From: Ignavibacteriaceae bacterium
Lineage (GTDB): Bacteria; Bacteroidota; Ignavibacteria; Ignavibacteriales; Ignavibacteriaceae
Length of the DNA: 64,000 nt
Reading direction: 5' to 3'
Assembly: GCA_013042995.1 (NCBI GenBank)
Contig: JABDPB010000105.1
Span: 1-64,000 of the forward strand
Part shown: positions 44,515 through 53,787 of the stretch, piece by piece
Position numbering within the stretch: position 1 is the stretch's first letter
How the letters are laid out: every line of letters begins with the position of its first letter
Notes under the pieces: model-generated
Seen by the model: the letters and a program-made list of their open reading frames with translations, nothing else
Database searches by the model: none
Told to the model about the DNA's origin: nothing
Made by a program: the position numbers and the translations under genes

Positions 44515-46020
44515 ATGAAAAACAACAACAAAAATGAAATTATAAAAAAAGCTAAAAAATTTTCCACACGGTTCAATTCAAGCAGTAAAGAACTGGCGAT
44601 AATTCTTGCAGCAGGACATGGAAAGCGGATAAAATCGCAGCGCTCAAAAATGCTGCATAACATTTGGGGTGTGCCTACAATTGAGCGTGTTTACAATGCC
44701 TGCGCTAATGCGGTTAAAGGAATTAACACAATTGTTGTTGTTGGAATTAAAGCGCTCGATGTGCTGGAAGTTTTTGGAAAACAAACAAATACCTCGTACG
44801 CATATCAGCAGGTGCAAAACGGAACGGGACACGCGGTGCAAGTTGCTTTACAAAACGTAAAACGCTTCCCGCCAAATGGGATTGTTTACATTATGCCTGG
44901 AGATATGGGTTTAATTGATGAGGAATCAATTTCAAGTTTCAGGAAAAGCTTTAAAGATTCACATGCACAGATGATTGTGCTTACAGGAATATTTACAGGT
45001 GATCCAAATGAAAACAACTACGGAAGAATTTTGCGTGTAAAAGATTACGATACAAATGAGGTTAGCTCAAGAGTGGATGAAGGAAAAGTAATTAAAATAA
45101 TGGAGCAAAAAGATATTCTTGCATTGCCCGATAACAAGCCCTATCTCGCAGAATACAAAGGAAGATATTACTCTTTTACAAAAGAGGAGCTTATAAACAA
45201 CAACGAATACAACTCCGGGGTGTTTGCTTTTCGCTACAGCAAGCTTAGAGAACTGATTGGCGAACTTAAGAGCGATAATGTGCAAAAGGAAATTTACTTA
45301 ACCGATCTCATTTCTTTGTTTAATGAAAAAGATTACAGTGTCGCTGCAGTTAGCCCTGAAAAAAATTACGTTGTAATGGGCTTTAACAACAAATCTGTTT
45401 TGAAAGAGATGGAAGCAATTGCCCGCAAAAATGTTTACGAAAAGCTGAAAGACATAATTGAAATTGAAGACCCGGACGATTTCTTTATAGATGAAAAAGT
45501 TGTTGAAGACATTTTAAAGATGGATATAAAATATCCGGCACTGGATATTACAATCAGTAAAGGTGTTTACATTGGCAGAGATGTAAAACTGAACTTAAAC
45601 CTCTCGCTTGGCAAAAATGTTTTTGTGGATGGACACGTATTTATTGGAAAGAACGTTTCCATAAGCCACAATGTGCATCTTTCCTGCTATCCTGAGCAAA
45701 CACTTAAAATTGGTAACAATGTCCAGATTTTGTGGGGCGATATAATTAAAGGCAATATTGTAATAGGCGATGGTTCTTGCATTGAATCCAGTGTTAATAT
45801 GACCGGCAGCGATGAGTTTCCTTTGAAGATTGGAGAAAACGTTTTAATTAAAGGCACCTCTTATATCTTTGGTTCTAAAATAGCGAGCAATGTAACTGTT
45901 GAGCATAGCATACTTGTAAAAAAGAAAGTACGTGCTGTTAAAAATGAAAAAGGAGAAGTGCAGCCTGTTAGATATTATGTACCTGAGAGTGAGGGGGAGA
46001 AAGCTTTAAGCGATATTTAA
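44515..46020 (+). CDS. GlmU-like bifunctional sugar nucleotidyltransferase
   Basis: LAIILAAGHGKRIKSQRSKMLHNIWGVPTIERV pyrophosphorylase motif, GDMGLI, beta-helix C-terminus. Confidence 0.87.
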   Translation: MKNNNKNEIIKKAKKFSTRFNSSSKELAIILAAGHGKRIKSQRSKMLHNIWGVPTIERVYNACANAVKGINTIVVVGIKALDVLEVFGKQTNTSYAYQQVQNGTGHAVQVALQNVKRFPPNGIVYIMPGDMGLIDEESISSFRKSFKDSHAQMIVLTGIFTGDPNENNYGRILRVKDYDTNEVSSRVDEGKVIKIMEQKDILALPDNKPYLAEYKGRYYSFTKEELINNNEYNSGVFAFRYSKLRELIGELKSDNVQKEIYLTDLISLFNEKDYSVAAVSPEKNYVVMGFNNKSVLKEMEAIARKNVYEKLKDIIEIEDPDDFFIDEKVVEDILKMDIKYPALDITISKGVYIGRDVKLNLNLSLGKNVFVDGHVFIGKNVSISHNVHLSCYPEQTLKIGNNVQILWGDIIKGNIVIGDGSCIESSVNMTGSDEFPLKIGENVLIKGTSYIFGSKIASNVTVEHSILVKKKVRAVKNEKGEVQPVRYYVPESEGEKALSDI

Positions 46021-46029
46021 TAGGAGACT

Positions 46030-47898
46030 ATGGAAAAGGGACAAATAATTGAATTCATAAAAAAGATTGAGCTGTTTAAAGAATTAGCAGACGATGAACT
46101 GCAGTTAGTTGCGTCTGGCTTGCAGGAAAAAGTTTACGAAAAAGGGGAGCTGCTCTTTAGAGAAAACAATCCGCGCAAAGAGCTTTACTTAATTTACGAT
46201 GGTGAAGTAGAGCTTTTCAAAAAAAATCCTTATGGGGAAGAAAACCGTCTTTCATTCTTCAGCAAATACGACTTTTTGGCAGAAGGCTCCTTAGTCGATG
46301 ATTCTCCTCATTCAACTTCTGCACGTGCACTTTTAAAAACTAAAGTGTTTTTAATTAACCGCGATAAATTCACTGAAATTATAAAAACTAAAGGAGAAAT
46401 TTCTCTTAAAATATATTCACAGATTTCACGTGTAATTTCACGCCGCATGCGTCACGCAAATATCAGGGGCTCAGATGTTGGTGCACAGTACGATTCCGGC
46501 AGAACTCGTATAGAACACGATCTGCTTGGAGACAGAGATGTTCCTTTTGAACGATACTACGGTGTTCAAACTTTGCGGGCAACAGAAAATTTTAATATCA
46601 GTGGTGTAACATTAAACTTTTATCCGGATCTTGTTAATGCACTTGCAATAGTTAAAATGGCAGCTGCAAAAGCTAATCACGATTTGGGCTTGCTATCAAA
46701 ACCAATCACCGATGCAATAGTGCAGTCTTGCAACGAAATAATAAACGGAAAGCTTCACACTCATTTTGTAGTGGATATGATACAGGGCGGAGCGGGCACA
46801 TCAACAAATATGAATGCAAACGAAGTAATAGCAAACCGTGCTTTAGCAATTCTTGGTTACGAAAAAGGCGAGTACAAATACTGCCATCCGAATAATCATG
46901 TTAATTTATCTCAATCAACAAACGATGCGTATCCAACCTCAATTAAACTTGCTTTAATCAACAGTAATAAAAAACTGATTGATGTTTTAAAGATTCTAAT
47001 AAAATCTCTGCGCCAAAAAGCAGATGAATTTTCGAATATAATTAAAATGGGAAGAACTCAGCTGCAGGATGCAGTTCCGATGACACTCGGACAATCATTC
47101 GAAGCTTATGCAGTAACATTTGAAGAAGAAGTTGATCGGCTGGAAGAAAACGTAAGTTTATTTTTAGAAGTGAATATGGGTGCAACTGCAATAGGGACAG
47201 GAATAAATGCACCGGATGGTTATAGTGAAAAATGCATTCATCATCTAAAGGCAATAACCGGATTCGATATAAAACTTGCTTTAAATCTTGTTGAAGCAAC
47301 GCAGGATACGGGTGCTTTTGTAATGTATTCTTCAGCAGTAAAAAGACTTGCAGTAAAGCTTTCAAAAATGTGCAACGATCTACGTTTGCTCTCTTCAGGA
47401 CCACGTGCAGGTTTAAATGAAATTAATCTACCGCCTATGCAACCGGGTTCATCAATTATGCCCGGAAAAGTAAATCCCGTCATACCGGAAGTTGTAAATC
47501 AAATTGCCTTTAAAGTTATTGGTAATGATTTTACTGTAACACTTGCAGCAGAAGCTGGACAGTTGGAGTTGAATGTTTTTGAGCCTGTAATCGTTCAAAG
47601 TTTATTTGAATCAATTGAAATGCTGAAGAATGGAATGGAAACTCTCGTCCATAAATGTATCGAGGGAATCACTGCCAACAAAGAGTATTGCAGGTTGTTA
47701 GTTGAAAACAGTATTGGGTTGGTTACTGCTTTAAATCCAGTTTTAGGTTATGAAACTTCTACCGCACTTGCAAAAGAAGCATTGGAAAATAATCGGGGTG
47801 TGTACGATCTTGTTTTAGAAAAGAAGCTGCTATCTAAAGAAGAGCTTGATAAAATTCTTTCTCCCGAAAATATGATTAAGCCAAATAAGCCTTCATAA
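46030..47898 (+). CDS. aspA: Cyclic-nucleotide-binding domain fused to aspartate ammonia-lyase
   Basis: Residues ~1-145 cNMP_binding (LYLIYDGEVELFKKN...YDFLAEGSLVDDSPHSTSARA); residues ~155-622 aspartase (TRIEHDLLGDRDVPFERYYGVQTLRA, GSSIMPGKVNPVIPE). Confidence 0.93.
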   Translation: MEKGQIIEFIKKIELFKELADDELQLVASGLQEKVYEKGELLFRENNPRKELYLIYDGEVELFKKNPYGEENRLSFFSKYDFLAEGSLVDDSPHSTSARALLKTKVFLINRDKFTEIIKTKGEISLKIYSQISRVISRRMRHANIRGSDVGAQYDSGRTRIEHDLLGDRDVPFERYYGVQTLRATENFNISGVTLNFYPDLVNALAIVKMAAAKANHDLGLLSKPITDAIVQSCNEIINGKLHTHFVVDMIQGGAGTSTNMNANEVIANRALAILGYEKGEYKYCHPNNHVNLSQSTNDAYPTSIKLALINSNKKLIDVLKILIKSLRQKADEFSNIIKMGRTQLQDAVPMTLGQSFEAYAVTFEEEVDRLEENVSLFLEVNMGATAIGTGINAPDGYSEKCIHHLKAITGFDIKLALNLVEATQDTGAFVMYSSAVKRLAVKLSKMCNDLRLLSSGPRAGLNEINLPPMQPGSSIMPGKVNPVIPEVVNQIAFKVIGNDFTVTLAAEAGQLELNVFEPVIVQSLFESIEMLKNGMETLVHKCIEGITANKEYCRLLVENSIGLVTALNPVLGYETSTALAKEALENNRGVYDLVLEKKLLSKEELDKILSPENMIKPNKPS

Positions 47899-47903
47899 AA
47901 ATA

Positions 47904-47937
47904 AAAAAGGCTCTTCGTATTTGAAGAGCCTTTAAAA
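47904..47937. terminator. Convergent (bidirectional) terminator between aspA fusion and rpsT
   Basis: aaaaaaggctcttc-gtattt-gaagagcctttaa, A-run on one side and T-run on the other. Confidence 0.8.
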
Positions 47938-47954
47938 TCAAATTATATAATAAA

Positions 47955-48233
47955 CTATTCTTTAGCTTCTGTTTCGGCTGGTTTTAAGCTGTTTAAGTGC
48001 TTTGTTAATTGAGATTTATTTCTAGATGCTGTATTCTTTTTAATTACACCTTTTACAGTGCCTTTATCCAGAGTTTTAATAGCAGTTTTGTAAAGTTTTT
48101 CCGCTTCTTCTCTATTTTCGCTTGCTAATACTTTTTTAATGCTTGATTTAATTTTTGAAGTGTAGGTTTTATTATTTTCTTTTTTTCTCTCGTTCGTTCT
48201 AATTCTTTTCTTTGCCGATTTATGAGTTGCCAT
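47955..48233 (-). CDS. rpsT: 30S ribosomal protein S20
   Basis: MATHKSAKKRIRTNERKKENNKTYTSKIKSSIKKV. Confidence 0.97.
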   Translation of the reverse strand: MATHKSAKKRIRTNERKKENNKTYTSKIKSSIKKVLASENREEAEKLYKTAIKTLDKGTVKGVIKKNTASRNKSQLTKHLNSLKPAETEAKE

Positions 48234-48363
48234 TAAACGTAAATCCTATTTTTTGTCTAAAAATGAGTGCCAAATATAGGCTATAAAGGGTTTGAAATCA
48301 ACCTGTGCTTGAGTAACTTTTTTACTGAAATCGTACTAGTTTTGAACAAAGTGTTGCTTTTCT

Positions 48364-48427
48364 AGTCACACTGAACGAGGTCGAAGTGTGATTGCTGGTT
48401 AGTCTTCGACAGGCTCAGACTGACAAT
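48364..48427. repeat. REP-like imperfect palindromic intergenic element
   Basis: gtcacactgaacgaggtcgaag ... cttcgacaggctcagactgac: arms are imperfect inverted repeats. Confidence 0.6.
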
Positions 48428-48445
48428 TTATAATTATAATAGTGA

Positions 48446-49084
48446 ATGTTAAAAATCAACCAAATATATCATTCAATCCAGGGTGAAAGCACTTACGCGG
48501 GAAGACCGTGCGTTTTTGTCCGATTAACAGGCTGCAATTTACGCTGCACATACTGCGATACAGAACATGCTTTTTACGATGGCAAAAAAATGTCCGTGCA
48601 GGAAGTAATTGATCAAATTAAAAGCTATGATAGCAAGCTTGTGGAAATAACAGGTGGTGAACCATTACTACAGGAAGAATGTATAGAGCTGATGAAAAAT
48701 TTGTGCAATGAAGGTTTTGAAGTTTTGATTGAAACTGCAGGTAATATGCCAATAAAAAATATTGATGAAAGAGTGAAAGTAATAATGGATTTAAAATGTC
48801 CATCAAGCGAAATGATGGATAAAAACCTGTATGAAAATGTAAACCATCTTAAAAAAGATGATGAAGTTAAATTTGTTATCGGCACAAAAGAAGATTACAA
48901 TTGGTCCAAAGAAACAATACAGAATTACAAGTTAAGTGATACATGCATAGTACTGTTTTCTTGCGTGTTCGATAAACTTGAACCCTTAAAATTAGTCAAC
49001 TGGATTTTAGAAGATAAACTGGATGTAAGATTTCAATTGCAGATGCATAAGTACATCTGGCACCCGGAAATAAAAGGAGTATAA
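48446..49084 (+). CDS. queE: 7-carboxy-7-deazaguanine synthase
   Basis: IQGESTYAGRPCVFVRLTGCNLRCTYCDTEHAF radical SAM motif; adjacent queD. Confidence 0.95.
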   Translation: MLKINQIYHSIQGESTYAGRPCVFVRLTGCNLRCTYCDTEHAFYDGKKMSVQEVIDQIKSYDSKLVEITGGEPLLQEECIELMKNLCNEGFEVLIETAGNMPIKNIDERVKVIMDLKCPSSEMMDKNLYENVNHLKKDDEVKFVIGTKEDYNWSKETIQNYKLSDTCIVLFSCVFDKLEPLKLVNWILEDKLDVRFQLQMHKYIWHPEIKGV

Positions 49085-49497
49085 TGAAAATAGCAAAAGA
49101 ATTCGGATGGGAAATGGGACACAGGCTGCCCGAACATTTTGGTTTGTGTAAAAACATTCACGGACACTCTTACAAAATGATTGTCGAGCTGGAAGGTAAT
49201 TTAAATGAGCAGGGAATGGTGATTGATTATTACGAAGTTGAAAAAATTATTGATCCCATTATTGAAAAATTAGATCACGCTTTTATGGTAAATAAAAATG
49301 ATAATGTTGTCTTAGATTTTTTAGAAAAGATGAACTCAAAAAAAGTTGTTGTAGATTTTGAATCAACTGTAGAAAACATCTCCAAATATTTACTGAACGA
49401 AATCAGCAATGCAAATCTTCAATCAAATGTAAAGAAATTAGCTGTTAGAATTTACGAAACTGCAGGAGATTATGCAGAGGGAGAAAAAGAAATATAG
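49084..49497 (+). CDS. queD: 6-carboxytetrahydropterin synthase
   Basis: GHRLPEHFGLCKNIHGHSYKMIVELEG; LDHAFM. Confidence 0.95.
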   Translation: MKIAKEFGWEMGHRLPEHFGLCKNIHGHSYKMIVELEGNLNEQGMVIDYYEVEKIIDPIIEKLDHAFMVNKNDNVVLDFLEKMNSKKVVVDFESTVENISKYLLNEISNANLQSNVKKLAVRIYETAGDYAEGEKEI

Positions 49498-49544
49498 TCG
49501 CGAGTCTGTGTACCATTAGACAAATTCCCGAAATCGCAGCAATA

Positions 49545-51557
49545 TTATTTTAATAATTTTTCCAGCTTAGTAATCTCATCTCTCAATGAAGCGGCTTTTT
49601 CGAATTCCAGATCTTTTGCGGCGTTGTGCATTTGTTCACGAATCTGTTCGATCAAGTCTTTCTTCTGATCATTATCCATGTATTTTAGAACAGGCTCTGC
49701 AACTTTGGAAAAGCTGTAATATTCTTTTTCCTCTTTTTTTCTTACATCTGCAATAGAAGTTGATGCCATAATTTCTTCCATGCTTTTATAAATTGTTGCA
49801 GGAGTGATATTGTTCTCATCGTTATATTTTCTCTGAAGTATTCTTCTCCTGTTGGTTTCCGTTATTGTCTTTTGCATAGATCGGGTTATAACATCACCAT
49901 ACATAACAACTTTACCGTTTACATTACGTGCAGTTCTACCAGCAACCTGCATTAAAGACTTCTCGCTGCGAAGAAAGCCTTCTTTATCTGCATCTATAAT
50001 CGCAACTAGTGAAACCTCCGGTAAATCTAACCCTTCTCTTAAGAGATTAACTCCAACTAACACATCAAACTCACCCAATCTCAGATCTCTTAAAATCTCA
50101 ACTCTTTCTAAAGAATCAATATCACTATGAATATATCGTACCTGAATATTAATTTTATCGAGATAGTCCGCAAGATCTTCCGCCATCTTTTTTGTTAATG
50201 TTGTAACAAGTGTTCGTTCTTTTCTTTTAACTCTTGTTCTTATTTCATCGATCAAATCATCAATTTGTCCTTTTATTGGACGCACTTCAATTTCAGGATC
50301 GAGCAAGCCGGTTGGACGAATAATCTGTTCTACAACTTTACCATTGGTTTGTTCTGCTTCATAATCACCCGGAGTGGCACTAACAAAAATAACCTGGTTA
50401 ATCTTTGACGAAAATTCTTCAAATTTCATTGGACGGTTATCTAATGCTGAAGGAAGTCGGAATCCATGCTCAACTAAAGTTTCTTTTCTTTTTCTATCGC
50501 CGTTATACATTGCACGAAGCTGGGGAACAGTGACATGTGATTCATCAATTATCACTAAAAAATCTTCCGGGAAATAATCAAACAATGTGTACGGACGTGT
50601 GCCTGCGGCTCTGCCATCCATGTGGCGTGAGTAATTTTCAATTCCTGAGCAGTAACCGATTTCTTTCATCATTTCGATATCAAATCTTGTGCGCTGTTCT
50701 AAACGCTGTGCTTCTAAATATTTTTCATTTTCTCTAAAAACATCAAGTTGTTCTTTCAACTCAGTATCTATATTATAAACTGCTTTTTGCAATTTTTCAC
50801 GATCAGTTACAAAATATTTTGCAGGATAGATTGGTGCAGATTCTATTTCTTCAATTACTTTTCCAGTCGTTGAATCAATTACAGATAAGCGCTCAACTTC
50901 ATCATCCCAAAGCTCGATACGATACGCTTCTTCGTACTGGTAAGCGGGAATAATTTCAACAACATCCCCTCTGGCTCTGAATGTTCCCCTGGAAAAATCA
51001 GAATCGTTTCTTACGTAATAAATATCAATTAAATCCCTCAGCAATTTTTTGCGCTCTATCTTTTGTCCCTTTTTAATAAAAATAATTTGATCAGCATACT
51101 CCTGCGGTGCACCGATTCCGTAAATGCAGCTCACACTTGCAACAACAATTACATCTCGTCTTCCTTCAATTAAAGATGTAGTTGCCTTTAAACGGAGGCG
51201 GTCAATTTCTTCATTTATTGAAAAATCTTTTTCGATATAGAGATCGCTCGAAACAACATATGCTTCCGGTTGGTAGTAATCGTAGTAGCTTATAAAAAAT
51301 TCAACAGCATTGTTTGGGAAAAATGATTTAAACTCAGAGTAAAGCTGTGCCGCGAGTGTTTTGTTATGCGATATAACAAGTATAGGTTTATTAAATTTTT
51401 CGATAACATTTGAAATTGTAAATGTTTTTCCGCTGCCGGTCACACCAAGCAGAGTCTGGAATTTTTCTTCTCTCTTTAACCCTTCAGTTAACTTTTCAAT
51501 TGCCTTAGGCTGATCACCCGATGGTTTGTAGGTAGAAACTAATTTATACTTATTCAT
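49545..51557 (-). CDS. uvrB: Excinuclease ABC subunit B
   Basis: [30 protein letters not shown]; start set to MNKYKLVS at 51557 rather than the track's 51587. Confidence 0.98.
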   Translation of the reverse strand: MNKYKLVSTYKPSGDQPKAIEKLTEGLKREEKFQTLLGVTGSGKTFTISNVIEKFNKPILVISHNKTLAAQLYSEFKSFFPNNAVEFFISYYDYYQPEAYVVSSDLYIEKDFSINEEIDRLRLKATTSLIEGRRDVIVVASVSCIYGIGAPQEYADQIIFIKKGQKIERKKLLRDLIDIYYVRNDSDFSRGTFRARGDVVEIIPAYQYEEAYRIELWDDEVERLSVIDSTTGKVIEEIESAPIYPAKYFVTDREKLQKAVYNIDTELKEQLDVFRENEKYLEAQRLEQRTRFDIEMMKEIGYCSGIENYSRHMDGRAAGTRPYTLFDYFPEDFLVIIDESHVTVPQLRAMYNGDRKRKETLVEHGFRLPSALDNRPMKFEEFSSKINQVIFVSATPGDYEAEQTNGKVVEQIIRPTGLLDPEIEVRPIKGQIDDLIDEIRTRVKRKERTLVTTLTKKMAEDLADYLDKINIQVRYIHSDIDSLERVEILRDLRLGEFDVLVGVNLLREGLDLPEVSLVAIIDADKEGFLRSEKSLMQVAGRTARNVNGKVVMYGDVITRSMQKTITETNRRRILQRKYNDENNITPATIYKSMEEIMASTSIADVRKKEEKEYYSFSKVAEPVLKYMDNDQKKDLIEQIREQMHNAAKDLEFEKAASLRDEITKLEKLLK

Positions 51558-51561
51558 CCAA

Positions 51562-51906
51562 TTACTCAAGCAGTACATCGTGTGCATGAAAGCTATTATT
51601 CTGGCTCATATGTCCCCTCAGAGTTACAATTTGTGAAGATTCAATTCCTTCTGGAACTTTGTCTGCATTAATTGCAATTACACTATTGTTTTTATCAGCG
51701 GCATAAAATTGCGCACCACCCTGCGAAGTTCTTTCAAATCCCCTCTCAGCAACAATTTTAACTCTTATATCTTTTACTGCACTGTTGTTTGGATCGAAAT
51801 CAGAAAATGAACCAAGTCCTTTTTTGGGGGAGAAGTATATATTATAAATAAGTAGAACTGCAGCAACAATTAAAACTGGAAGAATTAATTTTTGTACGTA
51901 TTTCAT
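51562..51906 (-). CDS. Small membrane-anchored OB-like protein, unknown function
   Basis: N-terminal TM, then [66 protein letters not shown]. Confidence 0.6.
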   Translation of the reverse strand: MKYVQKLILPVLIVAAVLLIYNIYFSPKKGLGSFSDFDPNNSAVKDIRVKIVAERGFERTSQGGAQFYAADKNNSVIAINADKVPEGIESSQIVTLRGHMSQNNSFHAHDVLLE

Positions 51907-51987
51907 TTTAGTTCTTTTGTTATTTGCAAAAGGTAAATTTAGTAATTTTGATTTTAACTATTCAATGTATTTTAAGGATGACACGCA

Positions 51988-52362
51988 ATGAAGAATAATA
52001 AAACCTGGATTATTATTGCAGGATTTTCAGGCTTTTTAGGAGTTGCTCTAGGTGCATTCGGAGCACATGGTTTAAAGGACGTGCTCTCATCAGAAATGCT
52101 AGAGACATATAAAACAGGAGTGTTTTATCATTTAATTCACGCGGTTGCAATGCTTGCGATTGCGCTTTCTTCAAAAAGAGAATTTATTAAAGCAGCATTC
52201 TTCTTTTTTGCAGGGATAGTTCTTTTCTCTTTTTCGCTTTACATTTATTCCTATACACAGGTAAAAGTGTTTGCAATCGTTACTCCGTTCGGAGGAGTTT
52301 CATTTTTAATAGGATGGGCATTTTTAATTTTCGAAGGTATAAAAAGAGATAAGAAAAAGTAG
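51988..52362 (+). CDS. DUF423 family membrane protein
   Basis: GFSGFLGVALGAFGAHGLKDVLSSEMLETYKTGVFYHLIHAVAMLAIAL. Confidence 0.92.
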   Translation: MKNNKTWIIIAGFSGFLGVALGAFGAHGLKDVLSSEMLETYKTGVFYHLIHAVAMLAIALSSKREFIKAAFFFFAGIVLFSFSLYIYSYTQVKVFAIVTPFGGVSFLIGWAFLIFEGIKRDKKK

Positions 52363-52364
52363 AA

Positions 52365-52919
52365 TTACTTTATTGCACGCAGTTTGAAGTATACTTCTTC
52401 CGGAGAAAAAATTCCCGCAAAGAACCGTTCATATATAACCGGTTCGATATTTACAAAAATATCCAACCACTTTAAAAGTTTGAAATGGGATGTAATGAAC
52501 TTTTTATCAATCATTTCAAACTGAGCCTTGCCTTCGTAATTTGTTCGGTGATTTAATTTCCACTTTTCATAGAATTTCAAATTTCTGTTGTCTATGTACT
52601 CGTAATTATCGAACGTTCTGATTGAAAACGGAATTTTATGATCAGGCTCCCCGAAGTATTTTGTGTTTAAAAAGAAAGGCGCATAAACAATCAAAATTCC
52701 ATTGGGTTTTATAATGCGGTAAAGTTCTGTAATTGAATCGTGAAAATTATTTAAGTGTTCTAAAATGTGTGATGCATAAATCTCATCAAAATAATTTTCA
52801 TTAAAAGGGTAGGGGAAACTATTTAAATCATGAATCTGGTTGCCGTCGTAATCAACAACATCTAAATTAGTATAGTCTTCTTTTATGTCATTTCCGCAGC
52901 CAAGATTAAGTTTTTCCAT
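52365..52919 (-). CDS. Class I SAM-dependent methyltransferase
   Basis: LNLGCGNDIKEDYTNLDVVDY...EIYASHILEHLNNFHDSITELYRIIKPNGIL. Confidence 0.9.
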   Translation of the reverse strand: MEKLNLGCGNDIKEDYTNLDVVDYDGNQIHDLNSFPYPFNENYFDEIYASHILEHLNNFHDSITELYRIIKPNGILIVYAPFFLNTKYFGEPDHKIPFSIRTFDNYEYIDNRNLKFYEKWKLNHRTNYEGKAQFEMIDKKFITSHFKLLKWLDIFVNIEPVIYERFFAGIFSPEEVYFKLRAIK

Positions 52920-52992
52920 TTCAATTTTTAATTTAATTGATAGTGCTGTTCAAATTTAATAAAGAAAGTTAAATTACTTAGCCGAAGTACAT

Positions 52993-53019
52993 AAAAAAGC
53001 CCGGCATTTATCTGGGCAG
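52993..53019 (-). terminator. Rho-independent terminator of rlpA (minus strand)
   Basis: On minus strand: tctgcccagataaatgccgggcttttttat. Confidence 0.75.
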
Positions 53020-53039
53020 AATAGGAGTGCTACGAAATT

Positions 53040-53534
53040 TTAATTCACCAAAACATTAGGTTTGCTGTCCGATCCCAGCTTAATCTCTTCGACCTGCAGT
53101 CGAGCAACACCATTGTGCATCATCCCAAGTTCTATTGCCACAGCTTTGGAAACATCAAGCTGACGTCCCGGAATGTAAGGACCTCGGTCATTTATTCTTA
53201 CTATAACTGATTTATCGTTCTTTTTATTCGTTAATTTTAATAGAGTTCCGAATTTTAATGATTTGTGAGCGGCAGTAAATGCCATCTGATCATAAACCTC
53301 ACCGTTTGCGGTAATCCTACCGTGAAACTTTGGACCATACCACGATGCTCGCATTGTTCCACGTTCTATATATTGTACAAATGAAGTATTAACGGTGTTT
53401 TCCTTCACGGTAACTGGAACGAATTCTTCAATCAAAAAACGCTCTTCTACATCACTGTTCTCATTTTTTATTACTGTAAAGCCAACCAAACCACCTACAG
53501 CTATTGCAAAAAACACTATGCTTAATAACTTCAA
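53040..53534 (-). CDS. rlpA: RlpA-like septal ring lytic transglycosylase family
   Basis: GTMRASWYGPKFHGRITANGEVYDQMAFTAAHKSLKFGTLLKLTN...VRINDRGPYIPGRQLDVSKAVA. Confidence 0.9.
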   Translation of the reverse strand: MKLLSIVFFAIAVGGLVGFTVIKNENSDVEERFLIEEFVPVTVKENTVNTSFVQYIERGTMRASWYGPKFHGRITANGEVYDQMAFTAAHKSLKFGTLLKLTNKKNDKSVIVRINDRGPYIPGRQLDVSKAVAIELGMMHNGVARLQVEEIKLGSDSKPNVLVN

Positions 53535-53787
53535 GTAACACCTCTTAACTTGTTTTAAGACTAATATTTGCTAACCAAATATATTTATTCTGCTAAGTGC
53601 AGCAAATTTTATCTGACCTGAATTTACACTTAATCGTATATCCCAAATTACCGACTAATATCGTCTTCTGTTCGAATCCATCTTGTTTTCTAATTAACAC
53701 GAGCAGTTTAGATGCACAATCAGCAAAAAGGTTCAGTAATAAGACTGGACTATTCAATCAATTCTTTTTTTTAATTACATTTAGAAT

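Noticed and set aside
47042-47404. 120-aa minus-strand ORF inside the aspartase fusion
   Set aside because: Antisense, Leu/His-rich with no domain; contradicted by the highly conserved plus-strand aspartase.
48234-48445. Possible preQ1 riboswitch upstream of queE
   Set aside because: The leader consists of the palindromic repeat plus a short AT-rich stretch; no preQ1 aptamer-like sequence recognised.
49545-51587. Apparent overlap of uvrB with the upstream 51562-51906 ORF
   Set aside because: Internal ATG at 51557 ([16 protein letters not shown]) is the natural UvrB start, which removes the overlap.
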